From the NCBI RefSeq assembly GCF_003952525.1, contig NZ_CP034451.1, positions 4,340,001 through 4,404,000 of the forward strand: a stretch of DNA of 64,000 nt, in the 5' to 3' direction. Made by a program: the position numbers and the translations under genes. Below are positions 1 through 6,310 of this stretch, in pieces. The stretch's first letter is position 1. Each line of letters starts with the position of its first letter. The notes under the pieces were generated by a model. It worked only from the letters and a program-made list of their open reading frames with translations, made no database searches and had not been told where the DNA came from. The DNA comes from Mesorhizobium sp. M3A.F.Ca.ET.080.04.2.1 (lineage in GTDB: Bacteria; Pseudomonadota; Alphaproteobacteria; Rhizobiales; Rhizobiaceae).

Positions 1-323
1 ATGCCATCGCTTGCCGGGATGCTCAGCTCGAGCCGATCCGCATTGCCGGATTGAACCACCCTTCGCTTGGCGGCCTTGATTCGCTCGGCCTGAGCGGGAG
101 GAATCTGATCGGTTCCGTCGGCGGTGTCCGCTGCCCAGGGCGCGCGCATGTTGCGAGCCCAGACCGTCTTCATCTCGCGATCCTGGTAGAGAACGGAGAT
201 GCCTGCATTGTGGAGGGCATGAAGGAGAGCTCGCCCGAGCTGCATGCCGCTTTCGGCGGGATGCATGGCAATGACTTCGCTTTCGCGCACATCATCTTGG
301 CTTTTGTCTCCCGTGGAACGCAT
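1..323 (-). CDS. PAS-domain sensor kinase, N-terminal part (cut by window edge)
   Basis: At least 107 residues are readable, from an ATG at 323 down to the window edge. After a charged leader comes a segment resembling the PAS domain of HWE/HisKA_2 sensor kinases: residues around LYQDREMKTVWARN match the D-R-[DE]-[LM]-[RK]-x-x-W pattern typical of those proteins. The kinase core lies outside the window, so catalytic function is inferred. A position three genes from phyR suggests it may be a kinase that phosphorylates PhyR in the general stress response, as HWE kinases do in other rhizobia. No strong ribosome site precedes 323, and a GTG at 338 is an alternative start. No EcfG-type promoter was seen in front of it. 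Confidence 0.55.
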   Translation of the reverse strand, partial: MRSTGDKSQDDVRESEVIAMHPAESGMQLGRALLHALHNAGISVLYQDREMKTVWARNMRAPWAADTADGTDQIPPAQAERIKAAKRRVVQSGNADRLELSIPASDG

Positions 324-376
324 CGATCGTATGTCCACCCGACGGAGGCTGAACGGCTCTGTTCGAAAACGGGTTC

Positions 377-424
377 TCAAAAAGGTCCGCCGGGCGGCTT
401 CCCGTGGAGGACTCCGCCCGGCGG
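377..424 (-). terminator. Rho-independent terminator after the DUF1328 gene
   Basis: A perfect 11-bp inverted repeat (387-397 with 414-424, CCGCCGGGCGG) has a 16-nt loop. On the minus strand it is followed by a short T run (ACCTTTTT). It lies 53 bases downstream of the DUF1328 stop codon and separates that gene from the kinase gene. Confidence 0.7.
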
Positions 425-476
425 TGGCTGGAAACCGTTTGAGGGGTGCGGCTTCCAGTGTTCAGCCGCTATCCCG

Positions 477-641
477 TCAAGCCCGTCTAAACAGGCCGGC
501 GATGAGCGAAATGATCAAGAAAGCCAGGAAGATGAAGAACAGTATCTGCGCGATACCGGCCGAAGTGCCGGCTATGCCGCCGAACCCAAGCGCGCCGGCA
601 ATGATAGCAACCACAAGGAACACGAGCGCCCAGTACAGCAT
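477..641 (-). CDS. DUF1328 (YtjA-like) small membrane protein
   Basis: This 54-residue protein is almost entirely two hydrophobic helices, roughly residues 3-22 and 28-49, ending in a basic FRRA tail. The GFGGIAG turn between the helices is typical of DUF1328. An AAGGAG ribosome site stands 6-9 bases before the ATG. A perfect EcfG promoter ends 30 bases upstream of the start, and a terminator follows, so this is a single-gene stress-induced unit. Members of the family are small inner-membrane proteins often induced under stress, with no known molecular function. Confidence 0.85.
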   Translation of the reverse strand: MLYWALVFLVVAIIAGALGFGGIAGTSAGIAQILFFIFLAFLIISLIAGLFRRA

Positions 642-670
642 GATGCGTCTCCTTCTTATGTCGGGGGAAA

Positions 671-695
671 AACGTGGCTCGGTGCCGTTTGTTCC
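671..695 (-). promoter_or_regulatory. EcfG-type promoter of the DUF1328 gene
   Basis: On the minus strand, GGAAC (695-691), 16 bases, then CGTT (674-671). This matches the general stress sigma factor consensus GGAAC-N16/17-CGTT exactly and ends 29 bases before the DUF1328 start codon. Confidence 0.85.
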
Positions 696-814
696 ACCAT
701 TCGCTGAAAAAGAGGACCCCCCACGACGCTCTTCCAGATCGAAAATGTCGAACGCGTCGAACCCGCGGCAGGCCGCGCCGCGCGCGTCAGAATCGCACTA
801 ACGAAAACGCCTGA

Positions 815-1609
815 TCAGGCGGCCGCCTTGGCCTGCCGATCGAAGAAAAGCGCCTGACTGATCAAGGCCTTGACCATGTCGGGGTTGAACGGCTTGGTGA
901 CTAGGAATGCCGGCTCGGGTCGCTCGCCGGTCAGTAGGCGCTCGGGGAAAGCGGTGATAAAGATCACCGGTATCGGCGTCGAAGAAAGGATCTCGTTGAC
1001 GGCCTCGATGCCGGAACTGCCGTCGGCGAGCTGGATGTCGGCCAGGACCATCTTGGGCCGCGTCTTGCCGAACATGGCGACCGCCTCGGCATGGGTGCGC
1101 GCCGTTCCGACGACGCGATGGCCGAGACTTTCGACCATCTCCTCTATGTCCATGGCAATCAGCGGCTCGTCCTCGATGATCAGCACGTCCGTCGCGACCT
1201 GGCGCGAAATCTCATTGCTGGCCTGGGCAAGCAGCTCGGAAAACTCCTGCTCGTCGGCGTCGAGAATTTCCGCGGCCTCGTCCTCGCTGAAGCCTTCCAC
1301 GGCAACCAGCAGGAAGGCCTGCCTGGGCCGCGGCGCGATGGCATTCAGATTGGCGGCAGCCCGCTGCTCCCAGGCGGTCTGTGCATGCTCCTGCGGCACG
1401 CGAATGGCCACCGAGGTGAACAGCCGGGCAAAGACCTTGTAAAGAGCGATGCGGTCGCTCGACGCCTGCGGGAAAATCTCGACATCGGCGATGATGGCTT
1501 CAAGCATCGCGGCGACCAGCGCGTCACCACTTTCCTGCGATCCGGAGACGGCCCGCGAGAAGCGGCGCAGGAACGGCAGGTGAGGCGCGATGGTTGCGGA
1601 AAGGCTCAT
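815..1609 (-). CDS. phyR: PhyR, anti-anti-sigma response regulator of the general stress response
   Basis: A 264-residue cytoplasmic protein with the characteristic reversed architecture: an N-terminal ECF-sigma-like domain (about residues 5-135) and a C-terminal receiver (about 140-260). The receiver has the acidic pair E146/D147 in IIEDEP, the phosphoacceptor D191 in LADIQL and the conserved Lys in VTKPFN. When phosphorylated, PhyR sequesters NepR through its sigma-like domain and frees EcfG. The ATG at 1609 was chosen over an upstream frame because the protein then begins MSLS, as homologues do, and GGAG precedes it. It is divergent from nepR-ecfG, and its own EcfG promoter lies at 1681-1705, implying positive feedback. 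Confidence 0.95.
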   Translation of the reverse strand: MSLSATIAPHLPFLRRFSRAVSGSQESGDALVAAMLEAIIADVEIFPQASSDRIALYKVFARLFTSVAIRVPQEHAQTAWEQRAAANLNAIAPRPRQAFLLVAVEGFSEDEAAEILDADEQEFSELLAQASNEISRQVATDVLIIEDEPLIAMDIEEMVESLGHRVVGTARTHAEAVAMFGKTRPKMVLADIQLADGSSGIEAVNEILSSTPIPVIFITAFPERLLTGERPEPAFLVTKPFNPDMVKALISQALFFDRQAKAAA

Positions 1610-1680
1610 ATTGGACGTCTCCCTCAGATGACGTATTGCACTTTTACAGGCCTGGCGGATTTGCAAGTCCCGGCCAACCC

Positions 1681-1705
1681 AACGTGGACTTTTAGAAAAA
1701 GTTCC
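1681..1705 (-). promoter_or_regulatory. EcfG-type promoter of phyR
   Basis: On the minus strand GGAAC (1705-1701), a 16-base spacer and CGTT (1684-1681) match the EcfG consensus exactly. The site lies 72 bases before the phyR start and back to back with the nepR promoter. Confidence 0.9.
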
Positions 1706-1714
1706 GATGTTTGT

Positions 1715-1739
1715 GGAACTAATTTAGTCGGAACACGTT
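1715..1739 (+). promoter_or_regulatory. EcfG-type promoter of nepR-ecfG
   Basis: GGAAC (1715-1719), a 16-base spacer and CGTT (1736-1739). A second GGAAC lies at 1730-1734 within the spacer. The arrangement fits autoregulation of ecfG. Confidence 0.9.
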
Positions 1740-1834
1740 TCGGGGCTTCGGGATGGGCGACCAGACGAGGGTGCCGCTTGCCTTATGTCGTATCGATTTC
1801 AGAAGCGGTTTCGGGTGCTGGGAATTAGGGCGAA

Positions 1835-2038
1835 ATGAAAGATATGACGAAACACATCACGGCTGGCGCCGCAAACAAGCGCCGGCTCGCCAATGGCGAT
1901 CCGCTTGGGCCAAACTCCGAGATCGGGCGCAAGCTCAAGCAATATTATGACGAACTGGTCTCCGATCATGTGCCGGATCGATTCGCTCAGTTGCTCAGCC
2001 AGCTGGAAAAGGCCGAACCCGCCCAGAAAAAGGACTGA
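1835..2038 (+). CDS. nepR: NepR family anti-sigma factor
   Basis: A 67-residue protein with the NepR core at about residues 26-58: IGRKLKQYYDELV followed by VPDRFAQLLSQLE. This pair of helices clamps the sigma factor EcfG and, when PhyR is phosphorylated, binds PhyR instead. The N-terminus is basic and probably disordered. An AGGGCGAA stretch precedes the ATG at 1835; an ATG three codons later is possible. It lies 3 bases upstream of ecfG, in the same EcfG-driven operon, the usual arrangement in this order. Confidence 0.93.
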   Translation: MKDMTKHITAGAANKRRLANGDPLGPNSEIGRKLKQYYDELVSDHVPDRFAQLLSQLEKAEPAQKKD

Positions 2039-2041
2039 AGC

Positions 2042-2593
2042 ATGGCGGCGGTCTCCCAGAGCTTCAAGACCGAGTTGCTCGGCGCGATCCCGAGCCTGCG
2101 CGCCTTTGCGGTGTCGCTGACGCAGAACGCCGACAAGGCCGACGACCTGGTGCAGGAAACACTGGTCAAGGCGTGGGACAAGCACGAGAGCTTTCAGCCA
2201 GGCACCAATCTCAAGGCATGGCTGTTCACGATCCTGCGCAACGAATTCTATTCGCAGATGCGCAAGCGCGGTCGCGAGGTGCAGGACAGCGACGGTATTA
2301 TGACCGCCAGGCTTGCCGTGCACCCAGCCCAGCACGGCCAGCTTGACCTCAAGGATTTTCGCGGCGCGCTCGAGCAACTGCCGGAGGATCAGCGCGAAGC
2401 GATCATCCTGATCGGCGCGTCCGGCTTCTCTTACGAAGAGGCGGCCGAGATCTGCGGCTGTGCCGTCGGCACGATCAAGAGCCGCGTCAGCCGCGCCCGC
2501 GCCAGGCTGCAGGAGATCCTCAAGATTTCCGGCGAGGACGAATATGGGCCCGACGCCATCTCGGCGCAGGTGACAGGCTCGAACGCCGCCTGA
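2042..2593 (+). CDS. ecfG: EcfG, general stress ECF sigma factor
   Basis: A 183-residue ECF (group 15) sigma factor. Region 2 spans about residues 12-75, with ADDLVQETLVKAW and the NLKAWLFTILRN segment. Region 4 spans about 110-165, with LPEDQREAIILI and the helix-turn-helix GTIKSRVSRARARL. It directs RNA polymerase to GGAAC-N16/17-CGTT promoters, of which eight are present around it. It is translated from the nepR operon with a 3-base gap. Its last codons form one arm of a 12-bp inverted repeat shared with the convergent response regulator gene. Confidence 0.95.
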   Translation: MAAVSQSFKTELLGAIPSLRAFAVSLTQNADKADDLVQETLVKAWDKHESFQPGTNLKAWLFTILRNEFYSQMRKRGREVQDSDGIMTARLAVHPAQHGQLDLKDFRGALEQLPEDQREAIILIGASGFSYEEAAEICGCAVGTIKSRVSRARARLQEILKISGEDEYGPDAISAQVTGSNAA

Positions 2594-2635
2594 GCCCGGT
2601 CGACATGGCTTGCGCCCAATGTCGGCTCAGGCGGC
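2585..2635. terminator. Inverted repeat between convergent ecfG and response regulator genes
   Basis: GCCGCCTGAGCC (2585-2596) is exactly complementary to 2624-2635, with a 27-base loop. One arm contains the ecfG stop codon and the other the stop codon of the convergent gene. It could act as a bidirectional transcription end, although there is no T run. Confidence 0.45.
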
Positions 2636-3031
2636 CTCGGCGCGCCCGCAGGCCGCCGCCAGGGCGGCGATCAGATCTTCGCCGGAATAGGGTTTGCTCA
2701 CCAGCCGAATCTCTGGAAAGGCCGACTTGAGATCATCCGAGTCGGAATAGCCGGACGCAAAAACGAACGGAATGCCGGCCGTGTGCAGTCGGGCGGCGAA
2801 ATCGAGCGTCGACGTGCCGCCCAGCATCAGGTCGACGACAGCCGCGTCGAACCGTGCGGGCAGCTCCTGCTCGTCGATTTCGGTCAAACCGCGCGCGATC
2901 GCGACCTCGGCGGCGCCGTGGTCGCGGCACAGCTGTTCGACATCCATGGCGATCAGGAATTCATCTTCCAGGACCAGAATGCGTAGTCCGGCTAGCAATG
3001 AGGGCACGTGGCGGCGGACTCCTAAATGCAA
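2627..3031 (-). CDS. Single-domain response regulator
   Basis: A 134-residue stand-alone receiver with no output domain. Visible landmarks are the acidic pair in LEDEFL (E22, D23), phosphoacceptor D67 in VVDLML, the conserved Thr/Ser position in FASGYS, and the Lys in VSKPYS. FAT-GUY type single-domain regulators of this kind (here FASGY) act in several alphaproteobacterial stress pathways by competing for HWE kinases. That role here is inferred from position, immediately convergent with ecfG. I saw no EcfG promoter ahead of it. The first 15 residues are extra to the domain, so a later start is possible. Confidence 0.8.
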   Translation of the reverse strand: MHLGVRRHVPSLLAGLRILVLEDEFLIAMDVEQLCRDHGAAEVAIARGLTEIDEQELPARFDAAVVDLMLGGTSTLDFAARLHTAGIPFVFASGYSDSDDLKSAFPEIRLVSKPYSGEDLIAALAAACGRAEAA

Positions 3032-3060
3032 GGTCAGCAGTGATGCTCGGTATTTGGTCT

Positions 3061-3082
3061 CATGTCATTTAAAAAAGACATG
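3061..3082. promoter_or_regulatory. Palindrome between response regulator and Crp/Fnr genes
   Basis: CATGTC (3061-3066) and GACATG (3077-3082) flank an A/T-rich 10-base centre. The site lies in the divergent intergenic region, 26 bases upstream of an EcfG -35 element. It is a possible operator; nothing identifies its protein. Confidence 0.3.
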
Positions 3083-3107
3083 GCTGAGGCGAGACATCAA
3101 GGAATAC

Positions 3108-3132
3108 GGAACCTCGGCTTGGCTGGAGCGTT
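3108..3132 (+). promoter_or_regulatory. EcfG-type promoter of the Crp/Fnr regulator gene
   Basis: GGAAC (3108-3112), 16 bases, CGTT (3129-3132), 59 bases before the chosen ATG. Exact consensus match. Confidence 0.85.
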
Positions 3133-3191
3133 TCTATGCGCCCCACAGGGAGCGATCTCCCGCGGGGCGGGAATTTCGAAGAGGGGTCGAA

Positions 3192-3953
3192 ATGTCCAGC
3201 CAAACCGCCCGCTTCCCTTCCAGCCGCCAATATCCCTGTGAGAAGTGTCCGCTTCGGCCGCTGCCGGCCTTTCGCGAGTTCGAAAAGCAGGAACTGGCAT
3301 TCGTCAGCATCTTCAAAGGAGGGGAGCTTTCAGTCGACAAGGGCGCGACAGTGCTGGTCGAAGGCAGCCATAGCGCGCACCTCTACACGGTGCTTTCCGG
3401 CTGGGCCTTCCGCTACAAGCTGCTGCCGGACGGGCGGCGGCAGATCCTCAACTATTCGATGCCAGGCGACCTGATCGGGCTGCAAGGCAGCCTGATGGGC
3501 GAGATGCAACATTCCGTCGAGGCGCTGTCGCCGATGCTGATGTGCGTCTTCGAGCGCGAGCAATTGCACGAGCTCTACCGCAATCATCCCGGCCTTGCCT
3601 ATGACATCACCTGGCTTGCATCGCGCGAGGAACGCATGCTTGACGAGAACCTGCTCAGCATCGGACGGCGCACGGCTCTCGAACGCGCCGCCTATCTTAT
3701 CGCCTTCATCTCCAGCCGGGCGCGCGGCGCCGGCTTGAATGGCAAGACGCCGGTGCAGGTCCCGATCACGCAGCAGCACATCGCCGATACGCTCGGCCTG
3801 TCGCTGGTTCACACCAACAAGACGATCCGGAAACTGATCGACCGCAAGCTCATTCTGTGGCGTGATGGCGGTTGTGAGGTGGTCGATCATGAAGGGCTCA
3901 AAGGGCTCGCCCGCTGGGAAGGCTTGCGTGAACAGCGCCGGCCACTGATTTGA
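3192..3953 (+). CDS. Crp/Fnr family transcription regulator
   Basis: A 253-residue regulator. A cyclic-nucleotide-binding-like beta roll covers about residues 35-120 (ILNYSMPGDLIGLQG). A C-terminal winged helix covers about 165-235, with the recognition segment ADTLGLSLVHTNKTIRKL. The N-terminus carries a C-x2-C pair (C16, C19, followed by PLRPLPAF), as in many rhizobial Crp/Fnr proteins. It lacks the further cysteine spacing that would clearly mark an FNR-type iron-sulfur cluster. The ATG at 3192 follows AGAGGGG; the frame stays open upstream but only over the promoter. Its EcfG promoter makes it a likely second-tier regulator of the stress response. Confidence 0.88.
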   Translation: MSSQTARFPSSRQYPCEKCPLRPLPAFREFEKQELAFVSIFKGGELSVDKGATVLVEGSHSAHLYTVLSGWAFRYKLLPDGRRQILNYSMPGDLIGLQGSLMGEMQHSVEALSPMLMCVFEREQLHELYRNHPGLAYDITWLASREERMLDENLLSIGRRTALERAAYLIAFISSRARGAGLNGKTPVQVPITQQHIADTLGLSLVHTNKTIRKLIDRKLILWRDGGCEVVDHEGLKGLARWEGLREQRRPLI

Positions 3954-3976
3954 GCAAAGCACGAGCCGAGGGGGCG

Positions 3977-4001
3977 GGAACCTTGGCGCCGATCCGACGT
4001 T
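3977..4001 (+). promoter_or_regulatory. EcfG-type promoter of the DUF883/membrane protein operon
   Basis: GGAAC (3977-3981), 16 bases, CGTT (3998-4001), 30 bases upstream of the ATG at 4032. Confidence 0.85.
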
Positions 4002-4031
4002 GAAACCGAAGCAAACGCAAGGAGTTAAGCG

Positions 4032-4358
4032 ATGGCGACCGCCGCAGGCAGAACCTCATCAGATGCCCCCTCTAATGCCGATCTCGAAGCCGACATCCGG
4101 CAATTGCGGGCCGACATCGAAGAACTCACCAGGCAATTGGCAAAGACCGGCGAACATGGCTATGGCGCTGCACGACGTGCGGCGGCCGAAGGCGTCGAAC
4201 AACTGCGCGCCCAAGGCGAAGCGGCGTTCGAAAGCGTGCGCGGCAGCGCCCAGGACCTTGAAGCGCAAATCGTGGCCAGCGTTCGCGAAAAGCCGGTGAC
4301 CTCACTGGCGATAGCCGCTGGCGTCGGCTTCCTGTTCGCGCTGCTGTCCCGTCGCTAG
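4032..4358 (+). CDS. DUF883 (ElaB/YqjD-like) membrane-anchored protein
   Basis: A 108-residue protein with a long charged, probably helical region (about 18-85, rich in Ala, Glu, Arg and Gln) and a C-terminal hydrophobic anchor (about 88-105) ending in SRR. This is the ElaB/YqjD/DUF883 layout. E. coli members are stationary-phase inner-membrane proteins that bind ribosomes; that function is only an analogy here. AAGGAG precedes the ATG. The gene is EcfG-driven and overlaps or abuts the next membrane gene, so the two form a unit. Confidence 0.85.
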   Translation: MATAAGRTSSDAPSNADLEADIRQLRADIEELTRQLAKTGEHGYGAARRAAAEGVEQLRAQGEAAFESVRGSAQDLEAQIVASVREKPVTSLAIAAGVGFLFALLSRR

Positions 4359-4363
4359 TGCGC

Positions 4364-4816
4364 ATGGGGACGCTGGTTTCGCTCATTACCGCCCTTGCCT
4401 CCGGCGAGGCTCTCGCGGCTCTCCAACGAGCGCGCACGACGGCAATGCTTTACGGGCTTGCCGGTGTCTTGGCTCTGTGCGGCCTCGGTTTCCTGATCGG
4501 CGCCGCTTATATCTGGTTCGCCGAGCGCTATGGCCCATTGGCGACTTCCTTCGGCTTCGGCGTGGGCTTCCTCGTCATAGCCGGGCTTATCCTGTTGTAT
4601 CATCGCGTGACGGCAGGGATACGCGCGCGGCGGCGGGCGCGCCGGCGCAAGACCGACATGACGGCTGTCGGGGTGACGGCGGCGCTCGCGCTGCTCCCGG
4701 CGCTTGCCAAGAGCAAGGGCGGCCTCGGCGCCGTTCTTGCACCCGCGATAGCGCTCGTCGCCTATGCCATCTATCGCGAGAATGTGAAGCCAGGGCCAAA
4801 GGACCCAGCCGGATAG
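4364..4816 (+). CDS. Phage-holin-superfamily-like membrane protein
   Basis: A 150-residue protein with two strong transmembrane helices (about 27-50 and 61-83), a basic stretch of six arginines among residues 88-99, and a further hydrophobic segment (about 104-140). It resembles the putative holin-X/YqjE-type membrane proteins that accompany DUF883 genes in bacteria. Nothing phage-like surrounds it, so a lysis role is unlikely. The start may be GTG 4358, which overlaps the preceding TAG, or ATG 4364; I chose the ATG. Same EcfG-driven operon as the DUF883 gene. Confidence 0.75.
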   Translation: MGTLVSLITALASGEALAALQRARTTAMLYGLAGVLALCGLGFLIGAAYIWFAERYGPLATSFGFGVGFLVIAGLILLYHRVTAGIRARRRARRRKTDMTAVGVTAALALLPALAKSKGGLGAVLAPAIALVAYAIYRENVKPGPKDPAG

Positions 4817-4835
4817 GGCGAAGAGCCGGAGATTG

Positions 4836-4860
4836 GGAACCTTCGGGGAAAGGGGTCGTT
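4836..4860 (+). promoter_or_regulatory. EcfG-type promoter of the 71-residue membrane protein gene
   Basis: GGAAC (4836-4840), 16 bases, CGTT (4857-4860), 55 bases before the ATG at 4916. Confidence 0.85.
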
Positions 4861-4915
4861 ACCCGACCATGTCGCGCCAGGTGCGTTTCGCCGCCACGTC
4901 ACATGGAGGCCAATG

Positions 4916-5131
4916 ATGACGAAGACCGTTCCTGAGAACAAAGCCCGCCAGGCGCATTGGGGCTGGCACGCCCTGAGGATTCTCATCGCCGGACTGCTGC
5001 TGGTTTTCATCGCCTGGGGGGTGGCAGAGATTTATGGTGTCATGATCAAGCAGCCAGCCACCGAGCAGCAGCACGTTCCGCAGCCTCCGGGTACGGAACA
5101 GGCGCCCGCTCCGAGTGGCCAAAGCCAATAG
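4916..5131 (+). CDS. Small single-span membrane protein, unrecognised
   Basis: A 71-residue protein with a charged N-terminus, one transmembrane helix (about residues 21-41) and a Pro/Gln-rich tail that is probably periplasmic. I do not recognise the family. The second of two adjacent ATGs was chosen because GGAGG at 4905-4909 is then 6 bases away rather than 3. An exact EcfG promoter directly upstream makes it a confident stress-response gene of unknown function. Confidence 0.7.
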   Translation: MTKTVPENKARQAHWGWHALRILIAGLLLVFIAWGVAEIYGVMIKQPATEQQHVPQPPGTEQAPAPSGQSQ

Positions 5132-5144
5132 TCGTATCTTCTGG

Positions 5145-6065
5145 TTAGGCGGCCTTGGCCTGAGTGCTGCTCCTGGGGACCAGCACATTGAGCGCGCCGG
5201 GATGGATTTCAATCACCGTCTCGCGTTCCAGCTTGACCAACTCTCCGTCCATCACCGCACGGAATTTCTTCGTCGACGAATGGATCTTGAGCACCGCCTT
5301 GTCGGCTTGGTGGATTTCGACATGTTCGCTGTCGCGCCACCGGCCTCGCAGCATGTCGAGGAAGAGTTTCGCCAGATCGCGGCGCCGCCGCGCGACGCTG
5401 ACATAGATGCCGAGCACGCCGCCGGCCGGATTGTCGGCATAGGGAAGATGACCCTCGCCGAACAGATTGTTGCTGATGCCGATGCCGGTGGTTCGGGTGA
5501 CGATCTCGGCGTTGCCGACGATCAGCGTGACCTTGAGGGCCGGCGGGTTCTTGATCGTCGCCCAGGCGGCGCGGACCGACGCCTGCATCTTTCCAAGGCG
5601 GGAGCCGAAATCCATTTTCTCGCGCAGTTGGACCATCCTGGCATGCATGCCGATCGAAAACTGATGCACGAAGGGCTGGCCGTTGGCGGTCGCCATGTCG
5701 ACGGCCTTCACCTCGCCGTCGGCAAAGGATTTCAGGGCCGCATCCAGGGTCTGGGGAACACCGAGGCCGCGAGCAAAGAGGTTCATCGTGCCCGCCGGCA
5801 ATATGGCCAGGGCCTTTTGCTTGTACATGAGAAGCGATGCCGCCGTCGAGATCGTGCCGTCGCCGCCTCCGGCAAGCACGACGTCTATGTCGGGGTTGGC
5901 GATGGCCTTTTCCAGCGCGGCAGCGACGTCGCGGCCCGCGACGATGTCCAGCTGAACCGAATGTCCGGCCGCTTCCAGCGTCTGGCGCAACTGATCCGAC
6001 AGAGCAGAGAGATCGGTCGTGCGCAACGTGCCGCCGCTTTGGTTCAGCACTGCAGCAAACCGCAT
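5145..6065 (-). CDS. Diacylglycerol kinase family lipid kinase
   Basis: A 306-residue cytosolic protein of the DAGK_cat/YegS fold. The nucleotide-binding signature GGGDGT lies at about residues 67-72, followed by LPAGTMNLFARGLG, the typical second motif. The C-terminal half is the beta-sandwich seen in YegS and DgkB, with the MDGE motif (VMDGELV) near residue 273. It should phosphorylate a lipid such as diacylglycerol or a sphingoid-type substrate; the exact substrate cannot be read. A minus-strand EcfG promoter lies 58 bases upstream, so it is probably part of the envelope response to stress. Confidence 0.88.
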   Translation of the reverse strand: MRFAAVLNQSGGTLRTTDLSALSDQLRQTLEAAGHSVQLDIVAGRDVAAALEKAIANPDIDVVLAGGGDGTISTAASLLMYKQKALAILPAGTMNLFARGLGVPQTLDAALKSFADGEVKAVDMATANGQPFVHQFSIGMHARMVQLREKMDFGSRLGKMQASVRAAWATIKNPPALKVTLIVGNAEIVTRTTGIGISNNLFGEGHLPYADNPAGGVLGIYVSVARRRRDLAKLFLDMLRGRWRDSEHVEIHQADKAVLKIHSSTKKFRAVMDGELVKLERETVIEIHPGALNVLVPRSSTQAKAA

Positions 6066-6123
6066 GCCCCGCTCCGTTTGTGTGGATCCATAGCCGAAAA
6101 CGGCCTCTCAGCCGCAGGCTGAA

Positions 6124-6149
6124 AACGAGAGAGGCGGTTCGAAGGTTCC
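6124..6149 (-). promoter_or_regulatory. EcfG-type promoter of the lipid kinase gene
   Basis: On the minus strand GGAAC (6149-6145), a 17-base spacer and CGTT (6127-6124). The spacer is one base longer than in the other seven sites but within the known range. Confidence 0.75.
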
Positions 6150-6194
6150 AGGAACGAGCCGAAACTCGCAGCCTCAGGTAGCGACGCTCTTTTT

Positions 6195-6219
6195 GGAACA
6201 ACGCTCCGCTCACGACGTT
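6195..6219 (+). promoter_or_regulatory. EcfG-type promoter of the PRC-barrel gene
   Basis: GGAAC (6195-6199), 16 bases, CGTT (6216-6219), divergent from the lipid kinase promoter and 91 bases before the ATG at 6311. Confidence 0.85.
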
Positions 6220-6310
6220 GTGAAACTGTCAAACGATGCCGCGTCCGACCTGGTTTTCAGAGGCCGGTCAGGGTGCGGCGTGCACTAATCAGGCACGAGG
6301 AGAGACCATC

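Noticed and set aside
51..801. Overlapping plus-strand frames across the first 800 bases
   Set aside because: They cross a terminator, an EcfG promoter and two minus-strand genes, and their protein sequences look random.
4364..4816. Prophage or lysis cassette suggested by the holin-like protein
   Set aside because: No other phage gene is near. The protein sits in an EcfG-driven operon with a DUF883 gene, a normal chromosomal pair.
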